Positions 10,633 to 19,189 of a stretch of 56,159 bases of DNA are shown here, one piece after another. The translations under genes were made by a program, and so were the position numbers. The stretch spans positions 1 through 56,159 of the forward strand of contig NZ_VOSS01000094.1 in the NCBI RefSeq assembly GCF_007997035.1. The letters are read 5' to 3'. The notes below the pieces were generated by a model, which was given only the letters and a program-made list of their open reading frames with translations, ran no database searches and was not told the origin of the DNA. Position 1 is the stretch's first letter; the number at the start of each line of letters is the position of its first letter. The stretch comes from Ralstonia sp. TCR112. GTDB taxonomy: Bacteria; Pseudomonadota; Gammaproteobacteria; Burkholderiales; Burkholderiaceae.

Positions 10633-11023
10633 TCGCGAACGCTACGCTGCCGGCATGGAAGTGCGCCGCGCTGTGCTGGGCGATGCCCACGTCGACCGCG
10701 CCAACGCTGCCCAGACTGACCTCACCGCACCGTTTCAAGACCTCATCACACGGTACGCCTGGGGCGAAATCTGGACGCGCCCGGGCTTGCCGCGCCACAC
10801 CCGCAGCCTGCTGACGATCGCCATGATGGTCGCCCTCGGCCGCGACGGCGAGTTGCGTTTGCACCTGCGCGCTGCCGCCAACAACGGTGTTACGCGCGAC
10901 GAGATCCAGGAAACGCTCCTGCAGACCGCCATCTACTGCGGCGTGCCGGCTGCCAACCATGCCTTCCATCTCGCGCAGACGGTGTTTGCCGAGATGGATG
11001 CGGAGGGCGCTGCGAAGAAGTAA
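10625..11023 (+). CDS. pcaC: 4-carboxymuconolactone decarboxylase
   Basis: A 132-residue member of the CMD/AhpD-like family that decarboxylates gamma-carboxymuconolactone to beta-ketoadipate enol-lactone. The family core RHTRSLLTIAMMVALGRDGE and the following LHLRAAANNG helix hold the conserved His and Arg. It is separate from PcaD, whereas some actinobacteria fuse the two as PcaL. Overlap with pcaD (8 nt) shows coupling. It is the last catabolic gene; the transporter genes start 83 nt on. Confidence 0.95.
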   Translation: MDDRERYAAGMEVRRAVLGDAHVDRANAAQTDLTAPFQDLITRYAWGEIWTRPGLPRHTRSLLTIAMMVALGRDGELRLHLRAAANNGVTRDEIQETLLQTAIYCGVPAANHAFHLAQTVFAEMDAEGAAKK

Positions 11024-11106
11024 CACCGCCGTCTCCGGAGAGACGCCACGCAACACACCGGGCAAACCGGCCGCCGAGCTGGAAAAAAAGCCCAAGGAGG
11101 AGACCC

Positions 11107-11976
11107 ATGCTCAGCGCACTGGGTGTGTTGTTCGACGGGCTGGCCTACGGCAGCCTGCTATTCCTCATCAGCATCGGCCTGTCGGTCACGATGGGCTTGA
11201 TGAACTTCATCAACCTCGCCCACGGGGCGTTCGCCATGGCGGGCGGCTATGTGTGCGTGGTGCTGATGAACCGCCTCGGCGTGCCGTTTCTGGCGACGCT
11301 GCCCATCGTTTTCCTTGTCACCGCAGCTATCGGTTTTGTGCTGGAGCGCACGCTGTATCGGCGGCTCTATCGCGCGAGCCCGCTCGATCAGGTGCTGTTC
11401 TCCATCGCGCTCGTTTTCATGGCGATGGCGGGGGCGACTTACGTGTGGGGCCCGTCGCAGCAACCGGTTGAACTGCCCGAGATGCTGCGCGGGCAATGGC
11501 GGGTTTTCGATAGCGGATTGGAAGTCGGGCGCTATCGCGTGTTCCTGATTGGCGTCGTGATTGCGCTGACGGCGCTGCTCGCGTGGCTGGTCGAGCGCAC
11601 GCGCTTCGGCGCGCAGGTGAGGGCGTCCGTGGACAACCAGCAGGCATCTGCAGGGCTGGGCATCAACGTGAGCCTGGTGTTTTCCGTCACGTTCGCGCTG
11701 GGCTCGGGGTTGGCAGGGCTGGGCGGCGGATTGGGCATCGACGTGCTCGGGATCGACCCGGCCTTCCCGATCAAATACATGGTGTACTTCCTGCTCGTGG
11801 TGGCAGTCGGCGGCGCCGGTTCCATCAAGGGCACATTGCTGGCGGCGCTTGTGCTCGGCGTGTTCGACGTAGCCGGCAAGTACTACGTGCCCGATGTGGG
11901 CGCGTTCGTCATCTACGGGTTGATGGTCGTGCTGCTCGTGCTGTTCCCGAGCGGTTTGCTGGGGAGGCGCGCATGA
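11107..11976 (+). CDS. Branched-chain-type ABC transporter permease (LivH family)
   Basis: A 289-residue inner-membrane permease with about eight hydrophobic spans. The N-terminus LSVTMGLMNFINLAHGAFAM is the hallmark of LivH permeases. AAGGAGGAGA stands just upstream of the ATG, a strong ribosome-binding site. Because it follows pcaC on the same strand and the partner binding protein carries pca-type operators, its substrate is more likely an aromatic acid such as protocatechuate or 4-hydroxybenzoate than leucine; this is inference. It pairs with the LivM-type permease, overlapping it by 4 nt. Confidence 0.9.
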   Translation: MLSALGVLFDGLAYGSLLFLISIGLSVTMGLMNFINLAHGAFAMAGGYVCVVLMNRLGVPFLATLPIVFLVTAAIGFVLERTLYRRLYRASPLDQVLFSIALVFMAMAGATYVWGPSQQPVELPEMLRGQWRVFDSGLEVGRYRVFLIGVVIALTALLAWLVERTRFGAQVRASVDNQQASAGLGINVSLVFSVTFALGSGLAGLGGGLGIDVLGIDPAFPIKYMVYFLLVVAVGGAGSIKGTLLAALVLGVFDVAGKYYVPDVGAFVIYGLMVVLLVLFPSGLLGRRA

Positions 11977-13007
11977 GTGTGCTGCAGCAGTTGAGGCGGT
12001 CAGCCCGGCCTGTTGAGGGCTCCGCCGCACATGGGTTGCCGGAAGCACGGTGGTCACCGTTCGAGATCGCGTTCTGGTGCGTGCCGATTGCGGTGTTCTT
12101 TCTTCTTCCCGATTACCTTGTCTTCGGCAGCCAGGTGCTGATCGTCGGGCTGTTTGCGTTGTCGCTCGATCTGGTGCTCGGCTATGCGGGCATCGTGTCG
12201 TTGGGGCATGCAGGCTTCTTCGGGCTTGGCGCCTACACCGCCGGACTGCTCGCGGCGCATGGCTGGGGTGAACCGCTCAGCGGTCTGGCTGTTGGTGCTG
12301 TCGTGGCTGCGCTGGCCGGCTTCTGTGTGAGTTTTCTCGTCGTGCGCGGCCAGGATCTGACGCGGCTGATGGTCACGCTCGGCATCGGCCTGATGCTGTA
12401 TGAAGCGGCCAACAAGATGGCGTTTCTCACGGGCGGTGTTGATGGCCTTTCCGGTGTGACGATGCGCAACCTGCTCGGCACGTTCGAGTTCGACCTGGAG
12501 GGGCGCACGGCTTACGTCTACAGCCTGGCCGTGCTGTTTCTGGTGTTTGTAGGGTTGCGTCGCCTGGTGCGCTCGCCGTTCGGGTTGTCGCTGCGCGGCA
12601 TTCAGCAAGGGCCGAAGCGCATGCCGGCCATCGGCGCGAATGTTCGCATGCGGCTGGTGGCCGCGTTTACCGTGAGTGCGGCGATTGCCGGTGTTGCAGG
12701 CGCCTTGCTCGCGCAGACGACGCAATTTGTCGGATTGGATTCGCTGGGCTTCTCGCGTTCGGCAGAGTTGCTGATCATGCTCGTGCTGGGCGGTGCCGGG
12801 CGGTTGTACGGCGCGCTGATCGGCGCCGCGGTGTTCATGATTGCGCAGGACGTGTTGGCCGGCATCAATCCTGTCTATTGGCAGTTCTGGATCGGCCTGC
12901 TGCTGATGGTGATCGTGCTGTTTGCGCGCGGCGGCATTCTCGGCGGGTTGGAGGCTGCCGTATCCGCAGTCAAGGCGCTTGGTGCTCGCAAGGGAGGTGC
13001 GTCATGA
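11973..13007 (+). CDS. Branched-chain-type ABC transporter permease (LivM family)
   Basis: A 344-residue membrane protein, second half of the channel. LVLGYAGIVSLGHAGFFGLGA near residues 65-90 is typical of LivM. A 25-residue polar N-terminal extension (RRSARPVEGSAAHG) precedes the first span. ATGA overlaps link it to the preceding permease and to the ATPase that follows. The frame is open upstream to 11583, but that region overlaps the LivH-type gene and is not coding. Confidence 0.9.
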   Translation: MSVLQQLRRSARPVEGSAAHGLPEARWSPFEIAFWCVPIAVFFLLPDYLVFGSQVLIVGLFALSLDLVLGYAGIVSLGHAGFFGLGAYTAGLLAAHGWGEPLSGLAVGAVVAALAGFCVSFLVVRGQDLTRLMVTLGIGLMLYEAANKMAFLTGGVDGLSGVTMRNLLGTFEFDLEGRTAYVYSLAVLFLVFVGLRRLVRSPFGLSLRGIQQGPKRMPAIGANVRMRLVAAFTVSAAIAGVAGALLAQTTQFVGLDSLGFSRSAELLIMLVLGGAGRLYGALIGAAVFMIAQDVLAGINPVYWQFWIGLLLMVIVLFARGGILGGLEAAVSAVKALGARKGGAS

Positions 13008-13777
13008 CTGCGCCCACGATGCATCCTCCGCCCACATTGAGCACGCGCGGCCTGTCCCGGCGCTGGGGCGGCTTTCACGCCAATTCCGATATCTCGCTGT
13101 CTTTTGCGCCCGGCGCGCGCCACGCGTTGATCGGCCCGAACGGCGCGGGCAAGACGACCTTCATCAATCTGCTCACCGGCACGCTCGCACCCACGGCGGG
13201 CCAGGTGCTGCTGGACGATGAAGACATCACCCGGTTGCCCGCGCACCAGCGCGTCAAGCGCGGCATCACGCGCACATTCCAGATCAACACGTTGTTTCCG
13301 GGATTGACGGTGCTGGAATCGGTGATGCTCGCCATCTTCGAGCGCACGGGCGCGTCGTGGCATTGGCACCGTACCGTCGCATCTCACAAGGATGCCCGCG
13401 ACGAAGCGATGGCATTGCTGTGCCGCCTGCAACTCGGCGCCGACGCGCTGTCGCCCACGCATGCCTTGCCTTACGGCAAACAGCGTCTGGTGGAAATCGC
13501 CCTGGCGCTCGCGACGCATCCGCGCATCCTGCTCCTCGACGAGCCTGCCGCCGGCATCCCGAGCGGACAAAGTACCGAACTGTTCGAGGTCATCGCCAGC
13601 TTGCCACGCGACATCACGATCCTCTTCATCGAGCACGACATGAACCTCGTGTTCCGCTTTGCCGAGCGCATCAGCGTGTTGGTCGCCGGGCGCGTGCTGA
13701 CCGAAGGCACGCCGCAGGAGATCGCCGCCGACCCGCGGGTGCGTGAGGTCTACCTGGGGGAGGCTGAGCATGCGTGA
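13004..13777 (+). CDS. Branched-chain-type ABC transporter ATP-binding protein (LivG family)
   Basis: A 257-residue ATPase. Walker A is GPNGAGKTTF, Walker B LLLDEPAAGIPS, and the signature motif is the atypical LPYGKQRLVEIALAL (the usual LSYG becomes LPYG), followed by switch His in FIEHDMNLVF. The FIEHDMN motif and length place it in the LivG group. The start ATG lies in the stop of the LivM-type gene after AGGGAGG. It works with the LivF-type ATPase at 13770 as the energising pair of the transporter. Confidence 0.9.
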   Translation: MTAPTMHPPPTLSTRGLSRRWGGFHANSDISLSFAPGARHALIGPNGAGKTTFINLLTGTLAPTAGQVLLDDEDITRLPAHQRVKRGITRTFQINTLFPGLTVLESVMLAIFERTGASWHWHRTVASHKDARDEAMALLCRLQLGADALSPTHALPYGKQRLVEIALALATHPRILLLDEPAAGIPSGQSTELFEVIASLPRDITILFIEHDMNLVFRFAERISVLVAGRVLTEGTPQEIAADPRVREVYLGEAEHA

Positions 13778-14471
13778 ACTGTTGTCGTTCGAACATGTGA
13801 CCGCCGGCTACGGCAATGCAGTCGTGCTGGATGATGTGTCGTTCGCCTTGGAGACCGGCGGCAGCCTCGCGCTGCTGGGTCGCAACGGTGTCGGCAAGAC
13901 CACGCTGCTCGCCACGCTGATGGGCTTTACGCGCCTGCACGGTGGGCGTATCCGCTGGCAAGGCGCGGATATCGCCAAGGTGCCGCCGCACCGGCGTGCC
14001 CGTGCGGGGCTCGGCTGGGTGCCGCAGGAGCGATGGATGTTTCCGTCGCTGACGGTGGAAGAGCATCTGACCGCCGTGGCGCGACCCGGCGCCTGGGATG
14101 TGGCGCGCGTCTACAAGACGTTTCCGCGTTTGCAGGAGCGGCGCCGCAATCTCGGCAATCAGCTGTCGGGCGGGGAGCAGCAAATGGTCGCCATCGCCCG
14201 CGCGCTGATGACGAATCCCGCGCTGCTGCTATTGGATGAACCGATGGAAGGCCTCGCGCCGATCATCGTGCAGGAGCTTGGCCGCGCCATCCGCGCGCTC
14301 GTTGAGGAGGGCGGCATGGCCGTGATCGTGGTGGAGCAGCATGCGCGTCTGGCGCTGCAACTCACGCAGCGCGCGGTGGTGCTCGATCGAGGCCGGATCG
14401 TGCACGCATCCGCCAGCGCCGATCTGCTGGCCGATGCGCCGTTGCTGCAACGGCTCGTGGCGGTTGCGTAG
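13770..14471 (+). CDS. Branched-chain-type ABC transporter ATP-binding protein (LivF family)
   Basis: A 233-residue ATPase with Walker A GRNGVGKTTLL, signature LSGGEQQMVAIARAL, Walker B LLLDEPMEGLAP and switch His VVEQHARLAL. It overlaps the LivG-type gene by 8 nt, preceded by GGGGGAGG. It ends the plus-strand run that began at pcaI. The binding-protein gene lies convergent immediately after, with only 3 nt between stops, and I see no terminator hairpin between them. Confidence 0.9.
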   Translation: MRELLSFEHVTAGYGNAVVLDDVSFALETGGSLALLGRNGVGKTTLLATLMGFTRLHGGRIRWQGADIAKVPPHRRARAGLGWVPQERWMFPSLTVEEHLTAVARPGAWDVARVYKTFPRLQERRRNLGNQLSGGEQQMVAIARALMTNPALLLLDEPMEGLAPIIVQELGRAIRALVEEGGMAVIVVEQHARLALQLTQRAVVLDRGRIVHASASADLLADAPLLQRLVAVA

Positions 14472-14474
14472 TGC

Positions 14475-15643
14475 TTATTTGCCCGGGTCCTTCACGTCGG
14501 CAAACTTGTCGAACTCGACGTTGTACAGCTCGTTGCCGACTTTCTCCACCTTGCGGATGTAGACGGTCTGCACCACGTCGCGCGTGGCCGGGTCGATGGT
14601 GATCGGCCGCGCGGGCTGTCGATCTTCATGCCCTTGAAGGCGGACATGGCCTTCTCGCCGTCGATCTTGCCGCCGAGCTTGTTGATCACGTTGTAGATCG
14701 CGCCGATGCCGTCATACGCGGCCACCGCCATGAAGTTCGGGCGGCCGGCGCCCGGGTTCGCCTCGGCGAAGGCCTTCAGGAAGGCTTTGTTCTGCGGCGA
14801 GTCGTGCGCGGCCGAGTAGTGGAACGACGTGATGACGCCCAGCGTCGAGTCGCCCATCGCGGGCAGCACGTGGTCGTCGGTCAGATCGCCTGTCGCGATG
14901 ACCTTGATCCCGGCCTGCGCCAGCCCGCGCTCGCGGAAGCCTTTCATGAATGCCACACCTTGCTCGCCGGCCGGCAGGAAGACGAACACGGCTTGCGGCT
15001 TGGCATCTTTCACGCGCTGGATGAACGGCGCGAATTCAGGATTGCGCAGCGGCACGCGCACCGCTTCCATGATCTGGCCGCCGCCCGCCGTGAACGTCTG
15101 CTTGAATGCGTTCTCCGCATCGACGCCGGGCGCGTAATCGGCCACCACGGTGGCCACCTGCTTGATGCCGTTCTTCAGCGCCCACGAGGCGATCGGCGTG
15201 GAGACCTGCGGCAGCGTCATCGACACACGCGTCACATAGTCCGACTTGGTCGTGATCGACGACGACGCTGCATTGAAGATCACCATCGGCTTCTTGGCCT
15301 GCTGCGCGATGGGCGCCACAGCCAGCGCTTCGGGCGTCAGGCCGAAGCCCGCGAGGAAATCCGCCTTGTCGCGCACCACCAGTTCCTGTGCGAGCCGCTT
15401 GGCCACGTCCGGCACGGGGCCGGTCGTGTCCTTTACGATGATCTGCACCTGACGCCCACCGGCGGTCGTGCCGTGCAGCTTCTGATACGCCTTGATGCCG
15501 TCTTCCATCTGCTTGCCATAGTCGGCAAACGGGCCTGAGAAAGGCGCGATCAGGCCAATCTTGATCGGCTCTTCCGCAAAGGCGGGCAGGCCGATCGTGA
15601 GCGCACCGGCAACGGCGGTGAGCAGCAGCACACGACGTTTCAT
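14475..15643 (-). pseudogene. Branched-chain-type ABC substrate-binding protein, frameshifted near the 3' end
   Basis: A periplasmic type-I binding protein (Peripla_BP_6 family). Signal peptide residues 1-23 end in GLPAFA. The mature protein has IKIGLIAPFSGPFADYGKQ and GFGLTPEALAVAPIAQQAKK. As written the frame ends at 14492 with an aberrant tail after MKIDSPRG. Adding one C on the coding strand in the run at about 14605-14608 restores PITIDPATRDVVQT and ends DVKDPGK at 14475, giving 389 residues, the family norm. It should deliver its ligand to the adjacent permease/ATPase set. Tandem operators at 15733-15766 match those of pcaI, suggesting an aromatic ligand. Its separate orientation allows independent, higher expression. 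Confidence 0.88.
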
Positions 15644-15732
15644 GAAGGTCTCCAAAGGTTGATTGGCAAGCGTGAGCCGAGAGACACCGCAACGGCGTCG
15701 CCTGCGCGTGCCAGCGATCCTAAAGGCTCCGT

Positions 15733-15766
15733 GTTCGCAATGCAATCGAGTGTTCGGATTGTGAAC
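15733..15766. promoter_or_regulatory. PcaR-type tandem operator before the ABC binding-protein gene
   Basis: GTTC-GGATTGT-GAAC at 15752-15766 matches the 15-bp sites before pcaI. Exactly 19 bp away, at 15733-15747, is GTTC-GCAATGC-AATC, a half-degenerate second copy. Spacing and geometry equal those at 5646-5679. The site lies about 90 nt upstream of the binding-protein ATG at 15643, in the gap to the LysR gene. Confidence 0.6.
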
Positions 15767-15783
15767 GCCGACCGGTCGCGCGA

Positions 15784-16761
15784 TTACTTCGTGTTCTTGC
15801 GTTTGGCGGGTTGATGGCCGGGCTCGCGCCATTCATCCGCCTCGTCGTTGAATAGCGTCGACACCAGGGCGCGAAACCACTGGCTGCGCGCGTCGTTGTG
15901 AAACTTCCGATGCCAATGCTGCTTGAGATCGAAGCTCGGCAGCTCCAGCGGGGGCTCCATCACGCAGATGTTGGCGTGCGATTGCATGAACGACAGCCCC
16001 ACGGCGTGCGGCACCGTCGCAATCAAATCCGTGCGTGCGAGGATGAACGGGATGCTCATGAAATGCGGCGTGAGCAGCGCAGGGGTGCGGCGGATGCGCT
16101 TGCGTTCAAGGAAGCGCTCGTACAGTTCCTGGCTACGCCCCTCAGCGCGCACCACGGCGTGCCCGTATTCCAGAAACTGCGCCATCGACAACTTTTTGTT
16201 GCCGCCGCGCGTGACGGGGTGATCGGCCCGCACGATGCAGGTGAAGTAGTGCGTGAACAGCCGCTGCTGGAAGAAGTTGTTCTTCTTCAGGTCGGGGAAG
16301 TAACCCACCGCAAGGTCGAGCGAACCGGTCTCCAGCGCGCGTTCGAGCTGCGCTGGAGGCAACGATACGGATTGTATGGACGCGTGCGGCGCCTGCCGCG
16401 CCATCGCCTCGACAATGCGCGGCAGGAAGACCATTTCACCCACGTCCGACAGCGAGATCGAGAACGTGTGCGTGGTCGTGGCCGGATCGAACGCGCCGGT
16501 CTCCAGAATGCCTTCCCGCACACGGGCCAGGACGTCGCGCGCTGCAGGAATGAGCGCCAGCGCCCGCGGCGTCGGCTCCATGCCGCGCGAGGTGCGTACG
16601 AACAACGGGTCGTCGAACGCAGTGCGCAGCTTGCCCAACGCAGTGCTCACGCCCGGCTGGCTCATCCCGAGCTGCTGCGCCGCCATGCTCACACTGCGCG
16701 CGTCATGCAACGCCAGCAGGATCGGCAACAGGTTCAGATCAAAGTCGGGCAGCGTAGACAT
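15784..16761 (-). CDS. LysR-family transcriptional regulator, candidate pobA regulator
   Basis: A 325-residue LysR-type protein. The N-terminal helix-turn-helix is clear (LLALHDARSVSMAAQQLGM, SQPGVSTALGKLRTAFDDPL), and the C-terminal periplasmic-binding-protein-like effector domain has SLDLAVGYFPDLKKNNFFQQ. The subgroup resembles the NodD/NahR-like regulators that respond to aromatic compounds. It is divergent from pobA with a 117-bp gap containing a T-N11-A palindrome, so it probably controls pobA. That is unlike the AraC- or IclR-type PobR proteins known for pobA in other bacteria. The last 20 residues are basic (RKNTK). Confidence 0.88.
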   Translation of the reverse strand: MSTLPDFDLNLLPILLALHDARSVSMAAQQLGMSQPGVSTALGKLRTAFDDPLFVRTSRGMEPTPRALALIPAARDVLARVREGILETGAFDPATTTHTFSISLSDVGEMVFLPRIVEAMARQAPHASIQSVSLPPAQLERALETGSLDLAVGYFPDLKKNNFFQQRLFTHYFTCIVRADHPVTRGGNKKLSMAQFLEYGHAVVRAEGRSQELYERFLERKRIRRTPALLTPHFMSIPFILARTDLIATVPHAVGLSFMQSHANICVMEPPLELPSFDLKQHWHRKFHNDARSQWFRALVSTLFNDEADEWREPGHQPAKRKNTK

Positions 16762-16801
16762 GGCGATGGATTATCTGAATCAGCAATAGAGTTTATCGCC
16801 A

Positions 16802-16820
16802 ATATTGCATTGTGCGATAT
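16802..16820. promoter_or_regulatory. LysR-type palindrome between the LysR gene and pobA
   Basis: ATATTGC-ATTGT-GCGATAT is an imperfect 19-bp palindrome containing T-N11-A (T16805, A16817), the core of LysR boxes. It lies 58 nt upstream of the pobA ATG and 41 nt from the LysR gene start, where an activator and autorepressor site is expected. Confidence 0.5.
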
Positions 16821-16878
16821 CAAGGTGTGCGCCAACAATGGTTGCCAGAACGATTCCAATCCATCCGGAGACAACACC

Positions 16879-18105
16879 ATGCGCACCCAGGTCGCCATCA
16901 TCGGCGCGGGCCCGGCAGGCCTTCTGCTCGGGCAGCTTCTGCACCGCAACGGCATCGACGCCGTCATCCTCGAAACCAAGAGCCGCACGTACGTTGAAGA
17001 GCGCATCCGCGCCGGCGTGCTGGAGCAAGGCACGGTCGACGTGCTCAACGAAGCGGGCGTGGGCGAGCGCATGCGGCGCGAGGGGCTCGTGCATCACGGC
17101 ATCGACCTTCTGTTTGGCGGTAAGCGCCACCGTATCGACCTGACGGCGATGTCGGGCGGCCGCTCGATCACCGTGTATGGGCAGCACGAGGTGGTGAAAG
17201 ATCTGATTGCCGCACGCGTGGAGCAGGGCGCGCCGCTATTGTTCGATGTGAGCGATGTGTCGGTGCACGATATCGAGTCGGCCACGCCTTCGGTGCAGTT
17301 CGTTCACGACGGCGTGCCGCAGACATTGCATTGCGACTACATCGCCGGATGCGATGGCTTCCACGGCATCTGCCGGCAGGCGATTCCGGCACAGCGGCAA
17401 TCGGTGTTCGAGCGTGTGTATCCGTTTGCATGGCTCGGCATCCTGGCGGAAGCGGAGCCTGCGGCGGAAGAGCTGATCTACGCGAACCACGATCGGGGGT
17501 TTGCGCTGTTCAGCATGCGCTCACCCAAGATCACGCGGCTTTACCTGCAGTGCAAGCCGGATGAGGATCTGGCTGAATGGTCCGATGCGCGCATCTGGGA
17601 CGAGCTGCACACGCGCCTGGAAAACAACGACGGCTGGCGGTTGAAGGAAGGCCCGATCCTGCAGAAGAGCGTCACGCCGATGCGCAGCTTCGTCTGCGAG
17701 ACGATGCAGTATGGGCGCCTTTTCCTGGCGGGCGATGCTGCGCACATCGTGCCGCCGACCGGCGCGAAGGGCATGAACCTGGCCGTCGCGGACGTGCGCG
17801 TCCTGGCTCAGGGGCTTACGGCACGCTACAAGCAAGGCGACACCGCCCAGCTTGCAAGCTACGCCGACCGCTGTCTGCAACGCGTCTGGCGTGCCGAACA
17901 TTTCTCGTGGTGGATGACGTCGATGCTGCATCGCTTTGACGACCACACACCGTTCATGCAGAAGCTGCAGCGCGCCGAGCTGGACTACGTGACCAGCTCG
18001 GCTGCCGGCGCGCGCGTGCTGGCCGAAAACTACGTCGGCCTGCCGTTTGCCGATGCGCCCGCCGGGGCGTCGTTGAGCGTGGTCAGTAGTTCCAGGGCGG
18101 CGTAG
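16879..18105 (+). CDS. pobA: 4-hydroxybenzoate 3-monooxygenase
   Basis: A 408-residue flavoprotein that hydroxylates 4-hydroxybenzoate to protocatechuate using FAD and NADPH, feeding the pca pathway. The Rossmann motif GAGPAG is at residues 9-14, the DG motif in GCDGFHG, and the GD motif in LAGDAAHIVPPTGAKGMNLA. CGGAGA precedes the ATG. The C-terminus continues past the usual AENYVGLPF end by about 18 residues, making it longer than the 394-residue Pseudomonas enzyme; its last 23 bases overlap, antisense, the end of the next gene. The frame is open upstream to 15898, but that part opposes the LysR gene. Confidence 0.96.
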   Translation: MRTQVAIIGAGPAGLLLGQLLHRNGIDAVILETKSRTYVEERIRAGVLEQGTVDVLNEAGVGERMRREGLVHHGIDLLFGGKRHRIDLTAMSGGRSITVYGQHEVVKDLIAARVEQGAPLLFDVSDVSVHDIESATPSVQFVHDGVPQTLHCDYIAGCDGFHGICRQAIPAQRQSVFERVYPFAWLGILAEAEPAAEELIYANHDRGFALFSMRSPKITRLYLQCKPDEDLAEWSDARIWDELHTRLENNDGWRLKEGPILQKSVTPMRSFVCETMQYGRLFLAGDAAHIVPPTGAKGMNLAVADVRVLAQGLTARYKQGDTAQLASYADRCLQRVWRAEHFSWWMTSMLHRFDDHTPFMQKLQRAELDYVTSSAAGARVLAENYVGLPFADAPAGASLSVVSSSRAA

Positions 18106-19189
18106 TCGTCGGCTTGGACAGCGCAATGCGGGAGACCAGCGGGCGGAAGCCTTGCGCGCGCGAAGCCGTGTAGACCTTCTGCGCGTTGGCGGTCTTCAGC
18201 GCGTAGTCGATCGTGAAGACGGGCACGTTGCCGGCGCAGTATTTCTGCAACTGCTCAATCGTCGATTGCGTGTCGACGGCGCTTGCAGCCTTGTCCCCGC
18301 CGGAGGCGCTGCTCCATGCGGCCCCGGCGCTGCCGCCGAACCATGTGTCTTCCTGCGCGATGCCATCGATCGTTGCCAGCAGCGTTGATGCACCGCCGTC
18401 GTCAATCAACGAGGGTGCGTTCTGCTGGATCACTGCGAATTGCGGATTGATGGCGCGGCCGGCCGCGCGGATCTTTGCGATGAAATCGACCATGGCCCGC
18501 GCGGGGTCGATGCCTGCTCCCTGGGCGGCGTCTGCCACAGAAGGCTCGGCGTATGCCTCCACCCAATCCAGATAGGCGCCATCGAACCCTTCGCGCGCCA
18601 GTTGCGCAACGGCGCCGTTCGGACCAAGCCAAAGCGCTTGCCAGCGCGGGTCCCAGAACGCCACGGGGTAGTCGCCGGCCCAGCCATCGGGGTCGGCTTT
18701 GATAATGAAGTCGGGCGTGCCGGCGCCGTCGGCTGTGGGCGCCTTCCAGCTCGACGTCCAATAGGTGCGGAAGTCTTCGGCCTCGCCAATGTCGATGTAG
18801 GCGAGCACCTTGCGGGCGGAGCCGTCGGGCTTGGTGCGCAGGCGCGCCACCATGTCGACCGTGTTGAAGTTCTCCAGCCCTTTGATGGTGTTATTGGCCT
18901 CGATCACCAGCATGTCGTACGGCTGTGCGTCGAGCGCGTCGATTTGCGCGCTGGTGGTCATGCCCTGCAGCTGATACATCCACGTCTGCACGCCGGCCAG
19001 CGGCGAGATGCCGTTGATGCCGCAAACAGGCGTGGTGGTTGTGGCCGTTGCGGTCGCAGTTTTTGAGCCAATCGCGGCATTGGAAGTGGCGGCGGCTTGC
19101 GGGCTCGACGACGAATCGCCGTCACCACCACCGCAGGCAGACAGCATCAGCCCGGCACACGCCAGGGCAACCGGAGAGATCAGGCGCAT
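18083..19189 (-). CDS. GH114-like lipoprotein (putative endo-alpha-1,4-polygalactosaminidase family)
   Basis: A 368-residue lipoprotein: the lipobox LSAC puts the lipidated Cys at residue 19, followed by a Gly/Ser/Ala/Thr-rich linker to about residue 55. The rest resembles the GH114/TM1410 TIM-barrel family: YDMLVIEANN, LAYIDIGEAEDFRTYW, FWDPRWQALW, and GFDGAYLDWVEAYAEP with the acidic residues expected at the active site. It may hydrolyse galactosamine-containing polysaccharide at the cell surface, but the substrate is not shown. It stands alone, convergent with pobA and overlapping it by 23 nt. GAGAAACCACA precedes the ATG. Confidence 0.8.
   Translation of the reverse strand: MRLISPVALACAGLMLSACGGGDGDSSSSPQAAATSNAAIGSKTATATATTTTPVCGINGISPLAGVQTWMYQLQGMTTSAQIDALDAQPYDMLVIEANNTIKGLENFNTVDMVARLRTKPDGSARKVLAYIDIGEAEDFRTYWTSSWKAPTADGAGTPDFIIKADPDGWAGDYPVAFWDPRWQALWLGPNGAVAQLAREGFDGAYLDWVEAYAEPSVADAAQGAGIDPARAMVDFIAKIRAAGRAINPQFAVIQQNAPSLIDDGGASTLLATIDGIAQEDTWFGGSAGAAWSSASGGDKAASAVDTQSTIEQLQKYCAGNVPVFTIDYALKTANAQKVYTASRAQGFRPLVSRIALSKPTTTPPWNY

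Noticed and set aside
15898-16878. N-terminal extension of pobA by 327 codons
   Set aside because: It lies opposite the LysR gene; PobA homology and the Shine-Dalgarno fix the start at 16879.
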